Positions 55,165 through 64,000 of a DNA stretch of 64,000 bases are shown here, one piece after another (positions within the stretch are counted from its first letter, which is position 1; each line of letters begins with the position of its first letter). Origin of the DNA: Erythroxylum novogranatense (lineage: Eukaryota; Streptophyta; Magnoliopsida; Malpighiales; Erythroxylaceae); NCBI GenBank assembly GCA_029891385.1, contig CM057226.1:9975225-10039224 (forward strand), in the 5' to 3' direction. The translations under genes and the position numbers were made by a program. Under the pieces are notes generated by a model. The model was not told the origin of the DNA. It worked only from the letters and a program-made list of their open reading frames with translations, and made no database searches.

Positions 55165-55411
55165 GCCACCACACGCATCACCGCGAAACAACCATTACAG
55201 TCGAAAAACTCAGAATCGCCGATGGTCCTCCACCAGCTTTAAGCGAAGTACTTCTTACCGGGCTTCCTTCCCAAAGCTCATTTGCACCTCTCGGTGATTT
55301 CCTTTCCTTTTTAAATTTTGGTGTGAAATGTATGCAAGACATTCCTTTGTTATTTCGCTTGTCTATAAACAAATTCCTCCTTATAGCGCATGCGTTAAAC
55401 GACGGCTAACG
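55165..55411 (+). pseudogene. Gene-like exon fragment, unidentified
   Basis: One frame reads TITVEKLRIADGPPPALSEV, LLTGLPSQSSFAPLG and stays open to a TAA at 55409-55411. A GT follows the APLG codons (about 55295), so an exon may end there. Composition is protein-like and unlike the AT-rich surroundings. I do not recognise the protein and no ATG in this frame is seen. It may be a captured host exon within the CACTA element, or chance. Confidence 0.3.
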
Positions 55412-55422
55412 TGCACAGAATT

Positions 55423-57377
55423 CAGAACGCCCCAAATTAGGGGTTGGCATATGAAGCAAATTTAGTCCGATTTATGTTATGTCTCTTTGACATTTTGGCA
55501 TGCATTCATGGCATTTTTCGGGTACATTGGTTTAATGACACTTGGATTGATTCGATGTATTAAGATAATTTTAGTAATTTTGGATACTTGATGATTTTAG
55601 AAATTGTTGGTGACGATTTAGTATTTTTTGAACAATTATTTGAAAGTCATTATTTTATGACAAAATTTTTGGTGAATTTTTGGAAGCTGTCTGGGAATTC
55701 TGGGTATTTGTTTGTTCTAAGAATTCATAAGTGTGTTTTTGGGTAATTAACTATTCATCTGAATAGTACTAATTGAATAAGTGGACGAATATATACGGGT
55801 TGATTAATCAGTTTGAGACAGAACCGATAGCGTTCATCGGTGTTGTTTCGACTCTGTCGATCGATTTCGACCGCTTTTCGCTGCAGATCACGAGGTTAGT
55901 CCTTTTGATAATGAATCTATGGTCTGTTCTTGTCTTTTATAAAGGTAGTCGGATGAGATCTGAGAAAATTTTTTTTTAGATCTATAATAATTGACGATTT
56001 GGATGATTATGATAGGTTAGATTTGCTAAATAGGTTAGTTTTTAAGGGATGATGCTAAAAGAATTGAGAAGAAAAAAAAGGAAAGTGAAAAAAAAAAGAA
56101 AAGAAGAAAGTTTCGGAAGTCGAAGAAGATAGTGAGCGATGAATGTGAACGACGATTTGTGAACGAAGACCGACGTATTTGTGAGCAAAGAAGAATACAT
56201 ATTTGTGAATAGTAATACGTACTTTTGAACAGTAGAAGAATCTCGGAAATTTGCATGAACATGCATCATACTCATTTATCATACAATAATAATTTGTATC
56301 TGTGTTCCCTATGATAGAGGAACGACCACTGCCAGATATTGCCGGGACTTCGAGGCAATAAATAGTAAGGGCGATTTAAGGTCAGTAATCAGGACTTTCA
56401 GTAATGTCAATAATTTCAGTAAGTAATACCGGTAATTTCTGTAAGTCATTTCAGTAAGTATATCGGTAATAAGTAAGAGACCCGAGACGGTCTCACTTTG
56501 ATTTTTTCTGTACTGAATTGTGTACTGGTCCGGACAATGAATGTCCGCGTGCTCATATGTCTTTGTCTTGATTGTGTAATCGTTAGGATAATGAACGTTC
56601 GAGGCGATTGTTGCATGATTATTTTATTGGAAGTGCTAATTTATTGCACATGAAATGTATGGAATGATTTGTTCTATCCGAGTTGTGGGTAAATAGGCAT
56701 GCCTAGAAGGGTCTGTAGCGCTTCTGTGACACTTCGGTGTCGAGACTTCGGTCTTCTGTGACACTTGGGTGTCGAGACTTCGGTCTTCTGTGACACTTCG
56801 GTGTTTTCTGATATGGACACTTCGGTGTCGAGACTTCGGTCTTCTGTGACACTTCAGTGTCTTCTGATATGGACACTTCGGTGTCGAGACTTCGGTCTTC
56901 TGATAAGTCCCGTTACCCACTTCTATTTTATGGACTTTTGCTTTGTTTTTTCTATTAATGATAACATCTGTTATGAAGTGCATTTTGCCTGCCTGAGTAT
57001 TAATCTCTGATCTCTGAATGCATGCTGCTATGGTTATTGGGAAAAGAAATTGGTTAAATTAGATAAATGATTACTCACTAAGCTATAAGCTTAGCACGGT
57101 AGATTTGCCCCGTGTAGGTACAGAGCAAAGAGATTAAGGACTGGGACAAGTCAACCGCAGTGGCCAAAAGAGTCTGAGTTTTGTGTTGCGCGAAAATGTA
57201 TTTTGTTTGGTTTGTTTGGGCCTGTAAATATTCTTTCTATTTGTTTCTGAAATTATGAGATGTATTATATGTGTGTTACGTTTAGTTTTTAAAAATGCAT
57301 GTGTGAAACGTTTTGATTTGTTTGTCCTGTCTTGGGTGGCATCCATTTATCCTCCCAGGGGGTATTTGGGTGTTACA
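55423..57377 (+). mobile_element. Tekay/Del-like gypsy LTR, probably solo
   Basis: The start AACGCCCCAAATTAGGGG and the end GGGTGTTACA resemble the TGTAACGCCCC...TGTTACA ends of chromovirus LTRs. TTACTCACTAAGCTATAAGC followed by TGTAGGTACAGAGCAAAG near 57070-57130 is also typical of these LTRs. No primer site or coding region adjoins it. The first bases deviate from TGT and no target duplication was found, so the left border is uncertain. Confidence 0.55.
56721..56903. repeat. Minisatellite in the Tekay-like LTR
   Basis: Repeats of GACACTTCGGTGTCGAGACT and TTCGGTCTTCTGT, five to six units. GACACTTCGGTGTC is itself a small palindrome. Some units include TTTTCTGATATGG. Confidence 0.9.
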
Positions 57378-60233
57378 AACGCAGCATGTTCAAACGCTGC
57401 AACGCTGCGTTACATTGCATCGTTAGAACTATGCGTTTTAACGCACAGAAACAACACAAAGGGAGGTTTTTAAATGGGAGTAATTCAATCTTATTTGTCT
57501 AATCGATATCTGATGTGTCGCAAGCAGAACTAAGAGGAACACCGTCTGCAGGAGACTAGAGGCGGCACGGAAGCAACACAAGGCAAAGGGATTTAAACTC
57601 CACCAAGTTTATTTGTCTTGTCAGTTGCTACAGGGTCGGCACATGTAAGTATTTGTTACACAAAATGAGGATTTTATCATTTTGAACCGTTTTCTTTGGA
57701 CGAGCCAATCTGCTATGATTTCATCATCCTCTAGTCTCCTAGGAACAAAGGGACGAGCCAATCCGTTGTGATTTCATACTCCTTTCATCGTCCTCTAGTC
57801 TCTCCAAGGAACAAAGGACGAGCCAATCCGTTGTGATTTTATACTCCTTTTCTTTGGGCCTCAGTTCTATTAGACTATTACTTAGTAAATCGTAAATTCT
57901 CCTTCCCTAGGGTTCCTCTTCTCCTCTCTCCCGGAGTTTACTGGATCACGATTTCTTCTATTCTCAAGTAATTTCCTTTTCACCATTTATTTTCTCAAGT
58001 TTTGATCTTTTGGTATATGGCATTCTGATTGTGGGTTTTTGTTAACTAGTTTTAGAACAATAGAGAAAGGAGTACGTTGTTTTGTTTTATCTTAGAAATT
58101 TTAAAGTTTGGGTTTTTTTTTCTTAAATTTGACCCTGCGACATGGCTTTCAAGGAGATTGCATTGCTTGAAACCAAGTTTTGATAGTGGGTTCGAGGTGA
58201 AAATGACTACTGTTGAACTTTGTGCATGAATGGAATTGATCGGGTATTTGTTTTGTGGGTTTGGTAGTATAGAATCCATTCGTAATCAGTTAAAGAGTTG
58301 ATTTGATATTTACATTTCATTGCTCCTCTTGCATTGTTCTGTGTTATTCTAGTGAATTTGTTTGATATAAGAGATTTTTGATAGTTTCTTTGTTATTAAT
58401 TAACCGCCAAGAGGAGAGTAGATGTGTAGATTGTATCAAGCCCTCAGTTGACATTCTCGATATTATACGCAACATTTGTGTTTAAGGTGGACATATATGA
58501 GTAAATTGTAAATGTAGCAGTATATCGGTAGAATTACTTCTTGTTTTTACAATACCACCTGTTTTTATTGTTGAATATGGATAAATGATTGTTACGGACA
58601 TTCCTAGGTTAAAATAAATCATTCTTTAGAATCTCACATTCAAAAACTTTAATGTACATCCAGATACCCTTGTTCATTCAAGCAATTGTTTGGCAATCAA
58701 AGGCTTGAAAGATGACAAAAGCATTTAGTATTTGTCAAATCTTGCATTGCATTTGGTGAGGTCTGTCGTTCTATTTTATCTCAAGCAAAGCGATTAAGTC
58801 TTTATCTGGAGACTAGCTGAGGTAAGTCTCTTCCTTTGTTGGCATTGTTTTGATATATTAAGTATCTACGCAGATCACGACACTTTGCTATAACGCAGTT
58901 GCCTTAATGGGTGGTTTAGTTTCTCATTCGGATGGACTCATATTTCTTTGCACTAAGTTGTTTAGAAAGTGTGACTTAAGAGATGGTTAGTCAATTAATA
59001 TTAGTTAAGCATTTGCTTTAAGACCATTGTGAAAATATGCAAGGAAATTATTTCTTGTTTATTTTTCGTCCGAGATATATTGGGTTTTTATTCACTTGCA
59101 AATGAGGTTACAGATGAAGCCAAAAGAAGACAATAAATTGGGACTTGAACTAGTTGATTTTTTTTATGCAAGTCTGTGTGTGCTTGCTTGTTTTTAGGTT
59201 GTAGTTAGGGGTCTAAGGTAAAATAGCATGCCATGCTGTCAATGAAGCATGACACCGCCTAACAAGACGTGTGGATAAATCATAATATAACACAAATGAC
59301 TTTGTTCAGTGTAAGTAACCATTCAACCCAAAAGTTTAAGAAGATGAAGCTTTTGAACATATCATATTTTATCCTAACGCATACTGGTTGTTAAACTTAG
59401 CTTCAGATTGTTCATATGCCACTATTCCCACAAAGAATGCCTGTTTGGCAATATGCTTGTGGAATTCTAAATTGGCAGCTCATTATTTAATTTATTCTAC
59501 TGATATGCATCATATGTTTATTGATTTCCCTTTTCCATTTTGGATCATCTAATGTTCTGAAACTTTATTGCTGCTGAATTACTTATTTCCTTGTGTAGGG
59601 CCCCAAGCACCCATTGTTCTTGATGGGATGCTCTCTTCCATTTGCAAATTATGTGGCCTTGTTGTCATGGTTCCGTGTCTCAAATATTTTCTTTTGTGAT
59701 TTTTAAGATAGTGACTTTTTGACATCTTCTTATAATCTTTATCTTGTATGAAAGCAAAACTTTTTTAATAAGTACTCCTTTTATTTCGTCCTTTATCATG
59801 GCAATAATGTCCTTAATATTAAGTGAACTTGAAACTTTAGGTTCAAGTTGAAAATATCCTATCAAGTTTGAACGCCATATTTCAACAAACTTAAACCTAT
59901 CTTACAATTGGTTGAAGATTCTATACCTTATTATATTTGCAAAACTGTAGATTGTGCTGTTTGCTTATTATCAGTCAGAACTATGAGTCTTTTACCTTTA
60001 CACTGTGCTGTGATATGTTCATACCAAGAACTATGTTTTATGCACTAGATATTTTATTAGGTGTTTTGACTGATTTGGTTTTTGAAACAAAAGGTAACTG
60101 TGAGCAAGAGACCAATAAAATCATTAAGAACATTCTCTCTCTTGTCCATTTTCAATCATGGTAAAGCCTTTTTGCTACCTCATCCTTGCTCAAGATTGTT
60201 ATGGAATGTTCCAAAGCTATTGATTTTATTTTT
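57378..60233 (+). other. Gene-like but unidentified stretch in the CACTA element
   Basis: No complete gene. A direct repeat with the core GGACGAGCCAATC occurs at 57698, 57751 and 57816. A 5' UTR-like pyrimidine-rich part (about 57893-57965, CCCTAGGGTTCCTCTTCTCC) ends in CTCAAGTAATTT, donor-like. An exon-like piece at about 58755-58819 ends CTGAG|GTAAGT, and another begins after TTGTGTAG at 59600. T-rich intron-like DNA lies between. These signs suggest a captured host gene fragment. Confidence 0.35.
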
Positions 60234-60246
60234 CAAAATGTACTAG

Positions 60247-60342
60247 GATGACACCCAAAGTAAAGACCAGTGTATTGGAGCAGCGAAGATGAAGATGCAT
60301 TTCAAGCTTATGATGATAGTGACTTGGATTGATGTGTAATAC
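60247..60342 (+). pseudogene. Acidic C-terminal exon-like fragment
   Basis: After ATGTACTAG a frame includes RPVYWSSEDEDAFQAYDDSD and ends LD then TGA (about 60330). The Asp/Glu-rich end looks like a genuine protein C-terminus, but a stop lies just before it in this frame, so a shift is likely. Unidentified. It may belong with the gene-like pieces upstream. Confidence 0.3.
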
Positions 60343-60344
60343 GT

Positions 60345-61030
60345 AAGATTAAATAGTTTTTTTCTTCCACCAAATTTAATCATCTATAGTTTTTCAGTTT
60401 TTATTTTTAATATTGTTGCTTGAGTTTATTGAAATTGTGAGAATGTGATTCTTTTGCGGGTTCTTATTCATATGCACATTTTGTAGCATACACGTCGGTA
60501 TGTGTGATTTTTTCTTTTGTATTTGTAGTTATTCTATTTGATTTATTTTGATCCAAGCAAAGTAAAAATTCTTTTTCTCGTAATTCCTTTTTCCTATTAT
60601 TACATGTCAACAATATTATTCTTAATACAAAACATGAACTTTGCAACATTTATGTTAACTTTAGTAATTTGTTTTGCTACATGACTTTGGATGTGATAGA
60701 GACACTATGAGTTGGGACTACTTTTTTTTCCTTAGAAGATATTTCTTGATATCTGATTTTCATTTAGAACTTGTTCCTACATTTAAATATGTATATAGAG
60801 AATTTTGACACGGAGATTAAGTCATGTTCATAGAATTATTTTTCGTTGAGTATTTAGATAAATTGGTTTATATTTTCTTTTGAAAATTTATGGTTTTAAT
60901 GAATACGATCATGTATATATAGTTAGAGGTATTGAAGTGTTAAAACAGAACTACTTCAAATTTGTTGTTAATAACCAATTGAAATAATTTTCTCCAACTA
61001 CGTATTTATTTGATTTCAATTGCATAAATT
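60345..61030. other. Non-coding stretch in the CACTA element
   Basis: AT-rich. No gene or repeat recognised. Confidence 0.5.
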
Positions 61031-61824
61031 TTAGCCATCAGTTTGAATTATTTTTGCAATCAATTTTGGTTACTGGTAGGTATACATCAGGAACCATCCA
61101 AATTATTTTTGCGACCAAGTTTTGGTGGCTAACACATACACTCTAGTGATCAATAATTAATTTTTTTTGCTAAATTATAGTAAATATAATACAATTTATG
61201 ACGATATTAAAACTATAGCAACAAATTATTTGGTTGCTAAAAGTAAATTTTTAACAACAGTATCATGTCGTCACAACATAGTTACTAAAAGAAAATTGAT
61301 ATACCATTTTTTAGCAACCAGATAAAAATAACTGCAACCAATGACTTGGTTGCTATAAGATTATTTTTTACCAACAAAAATAATTTGGTCGCAATATGAA
61401 TAGCTATAGTAACAATTGACTTGGTTGCTATAAAATTACTTTTTACCAACAAAAATAATTTGGTCGCAGTATGAATAGCTATAGCAACCATGCTATAAGA
61501 TTATTTTTTAGCAACAAAAATAATTTGGTCGTAGTATGCATAACTATAGCGACCATTCTAATATTACAGCGGCCATGAAATTTTACATTAGCAAGTATAA
61601 ATTTGGTCGCTAATAATTCTACCTTTAGTGACCAATTTGAAATGGTTGTTAATAGTGCATTTTTAACGACCAACGTAATAACTCGTCACTGAGCACTTTT
61701 AGTAATAACCCTGTTGTAACCACCTGTGACCAACCCGATTTTGGTCCCTATAATTTTTAACGACCATTTTCTTATTTTTAGCAACCATTAATAATGGTTA
61801 CTGAAACTAATTTTTCTTGTAGTG
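61031..61824. repeat. CACTA right end with subterminal repeats
   Basis: Blocks such as ACTTGGTTGCTATA, TTTTTACCAACAAAAATAAT, TTTGGTCGCAGTATG and TTTGGTCGCTAATAA are repeated in both directions. Three tandem units of about 75 bases lie at 61330-61560. Confidence 0.9.
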
Positions 61825-61973
61825 AGGGTAAAGAGGTAAAATCAAAAAGAGTCGGGAAAAGTGAGGATGAGAGAGGGATTGTAGGAATTTAGAAATTAAT
61901 TTAGAGTGTAGATGATAGTTATAATATTTTTTAAAAAAACTTAAAATTAATTTTTTGCATGCATTATTATGAT

Positions 61974-62775
61974 CAATGATAAGAATACCGTATCAGACTT
62001 GATACCGGATTGGGTTCTAATACTGATGCATCAAATCGATTAATACCAAAATGCAGTTTGAGTAACTTTTAAATTTATGAAATAGTTCTGATTTTTTTTT
62101 AATTTAAAAATAATCCATTTCATATTGTACAGTTGTACTATATATTTTAACAATGTCTCTAAAATCATAATAATAAATAATAATCACAATTTTAATTTAA
62201 TTTATAAATTTAATTTAATAATAATTATTAAATATAGTTAAATTTAAAATATATTTTTAAATATATATTTTCAAATAAATTTTATTTAATAAATAAAATA
62301 TATATTAGTTAATAAATAATAATTTTAAATTATTTATTTTAAAATAAAATATTTTATTAATACTTTATTAATAAGATTATATAAAATATTTAAATAAATA
62401 AAAAATAATTTATTTTATAATTTATTTAATATGTAATTATTATTAGTAATAAAAATATTTATTTTATTTTTAAAATTAAAATTTATATTAATTATAAAAT
62501 TGAAGTAAATAAAATAACTAATTAAAAACTTTAAAAAAAGTGGGGAAGGAGAGGGGGGAGGGAAAGAAGGAGAGTTTAAATTTTTTTAAAAATTTTGCAT
62601 AAAACTTTTACTATTTTTTAAAATTTTAAGTACTCGTCGGTATTTAATCAGTTTTTTTAATACCGACTAATATCATTTGAAACGGGTTAGTACTAACCGG
62701 TATTTTAATCCAGTACAATCAATCATTCATTTCATATCGATTTTGGTTCGGTACGGAACGATATCTAAAACTCTG
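61974..62775 (+). mobile_element. ACCGGTACGG-family short element, copy 4
   Basis: Starts CAATGATAAGAATACCGTAT with GATACCGGATTGGGTTC and ends GGTTCGGTACGGAACGATAT then CTAAAACTCTG. The termini are imperfect inverted repeats starting CAATG and CAGAG. Core AT-rich, with the purine block GGAGAGGGGGGAGGGAAAG. About 800 bp, non-coding. It lies outside the CACTA element. Confidence 0.7.
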
Positions 62776-63438
62776 ATAATAAGTAATATAAATTTAGTAG
62801 CATTTGAATAATTTATTTATATTTATATAATTAGTTTCAAAATATTAAATTATGATATGAATGTCATTTTAAAATTTAGGTTAAGTTTTCATAACTTTAA
62901 GACTATTAACATTTTTAAGTTAAACCTCAATCTAGCTAACATATATAAATCTAAGTCTATCATTATAAATGCCCAGAAAGAGATACTTTGTTAGATCCAT
63001 TTCAAAATTAATGTATAAAACTACAAATACATCAATTAGTGTATTAAGTAACTCACTAATCGACCCAATTAATGTATAAAAATTCGTAGAAAATAACATT
63101 TTTATTATGAAATAAGAGTAAACAACATTTTTTTTTTCGCTTGTCAAACGTACTTTAAATGTTCTTATTATCGCTTACGTAAAATAAAAGGATTAGAAAA
63201 TTTTATAATAAGTTGAGATTACTGATTCATTGAACATTTCTCACGTCAACAGTAATCCGACAAAAAATCTGCAAACAAAGTCTGACTTTTGAGTCTTTGA
63301 CTTGTACGTTTATTATTGTGTCTGGTTAGTCAGCTGTCGGCAATGACTTTTCTTGGTCTTCGACAAGCCGTGTGGTTACAAATTTCCCGCCTCCACATTC
63401 TTTGAAGTAACATTCTCAATCTTCGCAAATTAAGAAAA
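62776..63438 (+). promoter_or_regulatory. Upstream region of the second receptor kinase
   Basis: AT-rich, no gene. The last 250 bases become less AT-rich (GTCAACAGTAATCCGAC, CAATGACTTTTCTTGG) and include TTGACTTG and TTTGAGTCTTTGAC, W-box-like TTGAC cores as often found upstream of defence genes. I see no firm TATA box. Confidence 0.45.
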
Positions 63439-64000
63439 ATGAAAGAACGCAATCATCACAGTTTAAGCCAAATGAATCTTAGTACTGCCACCATTCTCTA
63501 TTCACTTGCAAGTCTGATTCTTTTACTATCTTCCAACTTCCAGTGGTGTCAGGCCAATTCTTTAGGAAATGAAACTGACAGGATTGCTTTGCTCAAATTC
63601 AAGAGTGGGATATCCAAAGACCCTTTTGGAATCTTTAACTCCTGGAATGATTCCAATTCCTTCTGCAACTGGTATGGTATCACATGCAGTCGTCGACATC
63701 AACGAGTCACGGCCTTGAACACAACTGGGAAGAATTTGGTTGGAGCTATATCGCCATATATCGGAAATCTAAGTTTTCTCAGGACTCTGGCTTTGAGAAA
63801 CAACAGTTTTACGGGTGAGATTCCACAGGAAGTTGGCAACTTGCTTCGGTTGAGGTACTTTGATCTCACAGGGAACATTTTAGGGGGAGATATTCCAACC
63901 AACTTGACTCGCTGCAACAAGCTCGAGACAATATATTTGGCATACAACAAGCTTGTTGGGAAAATCCCTGAAGAAATTGGTTCGCTTGTGGAGCTAAAGC
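63439..64000 (+). CDS. LRR receptor-like kinase, N-terminal part (partial)
   Basis: Open from ATG at 63439 to the window end (187 codons) with no stop; an in-frame ATG at 63472 (MNLSTATILYSLASLILLL) may be the true start, since it directly precedes a hydrophobic signal peptide ending near WCQA. The LRR N-terminal cap follows: NETDRIALLKFKSGISKDPF, then FNSWNDSNSFCNWYGITC with the paired Cys. Then LRRs: LVGAISPYIGNLSFLRTLAL, NNSFTGEIPQEVGNLLRLRY, GGDIPTNLTRCNKLETIYLA, KLVGKIPEEIGSLVELK. This is the standard start of subfamily XII receptor kinases. The TGC for CNW is kept. Only the start of the ectodomain is present. It is likely a functional gene in the same cluster as the gene at 1-383. Confidence 0.95.
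   Translation, partial: MKERNHHSLSQMNLSTATILYSLASLILLLSSNFQWCQANSLGNETDRIALLKFKSGISKDPFGIFNSWNDSNSFCNWYGITCSRRHQRVTALNTTGKNLVGAISPYIGNLSFLRTLALRNNSFTGEIPQEVGNLLRLRYFDLTGNILGGDIPTNLTRCNKLETIYLAYNKLVGKIPEEIGSLVELK

Larger units (their letters stand above)
50239..61824. mobile_element. CACTA DNA transposon, non-autonomous, 11.6 kb
   Basis: Terminal inverted repeats CACTACAAGAAAA-TTTGGTT and CACTACAAGAAAAATTAGTT agree at 28 of their first 30 bases. The target duplication AGG lies at 50236-50238 and 61825-61827. Both ends carry subterminal repeats based on TTGGTTGCTA and GGTCGCTA in both directions, typical of CACTA (En/Spm-like) elements, where the transposase TNPA-type protein binds. No tnp2-like transposase is seen. 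Inside are three short inverted-repeat elements, a Tekay/Del-like LTR, microsatellites and gene-like pieces, so it probably depends on a transposase from elsewhere. Confidence 0.9.

Noticed and set aside
56035..56282. Three overlapping minus-strand frames rich in Phe and Leu
   Set aside because: They come from a purine-rich AAAAGAAAGG stretch in the LTR; three frames open at once means low complexity rather than coding.
55418..57382. AACGC as target duplication of the Tekay-like LTR
   Set aside because: AACGC at the left is part of the LTR's own start (TGTAACGCCCC-like), so the match with AACGC after 57377 is probably a coincidence.
61850..61920. Remainder of the Athila LTR end after the LINE and CACTA insertions (TTAGAAATTAATTTAGAG)
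   Set aside because: About 33 bases look alike, but both are very AT-rich and the similarity stops before the primer site, so chance is not excluded.

Overview
The window is plant nuclear DNA, most likely from a eudicot with an AT-rich, repeat-filled genome. The evidence is plant-type leucine-rich-repeat receptor kinase (LRR-RLK) genes, intron-bearing SLU7 exons, and plant-only mobile element lineages: Ty1/copia elements primed by initiator Met tRNA, Athila-like and Tat-like Ty3/gypsy elements (the latter with two RNase H domains), a plant L1 LINE with DUF4283 ORF1, and a CACTA element. No species is claimed.

The host genes are few. The 3' end of an EFR/Xa21-like (subfamily XII) LRR-RLK occupies 1-383, a broken LRR fragment lies at about 1.4-2.64 kb, a truncated SLU7 splicing-factor copy lies at 4.37-5.69 kb, and the 5' end of another LRR-RLK of the same type starts at 63439 and leaves the window. 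All are on the + strand. The window therefore looks like the inside of an LRR-RLK cluster inflated by nested transposons.

Layout of the repeats: (1) a 748 bp inverted retroelement derivative (1474-2221, 5 bp target duplication) splits the LRR fragment; (2) copia-1, 6451-11306, has 317 bp LTRs and target duplication GTCCC; (3) copia-2, 12218-18521, target duplication TTCCA, sits inside the 5' LTR of an older copia whose primer site and gag start survive at 18553-19061; (4) a solo LTR lies at 19062-20487 (-); (5) an Athila-like remnant (-), 20.6-23.28 kb, and another (+), 33.47-35.67 kb, were close neighbours in inverted orientation until a Tat-type gypsy element, 23350-33469 (target duplication CCTAT), landed between them. 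The Tat element carries an internal minisatellite and an antisense gene. (6) A minus-strand L1 LINE, about 35.67-50.24 kb, is split by copia-3 at 37603-46904 (-). (7) A CACTA element, 50239-61824 (28 of 30 bp matching termini, target duplication AGG), shows no transposase. It contains subterminal repeats, three copies of a short ACCGGTACGG-ended repeat family, a Tekay/Del-like LTR and gene-like fragments.

The most notable observations are the palindromic retroelement in the LRR fragment, the SLU7 copy with a destroyed splice donor, the Tat element's antisense gene and repeat array, an array of ten palindromic SalI-type motifs in the copia-3 leader, and the large CACTA element with possible captured exons. 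Nearly all element genes carry stops or frameshifts. Copia-1 keeps one long open pol segment.
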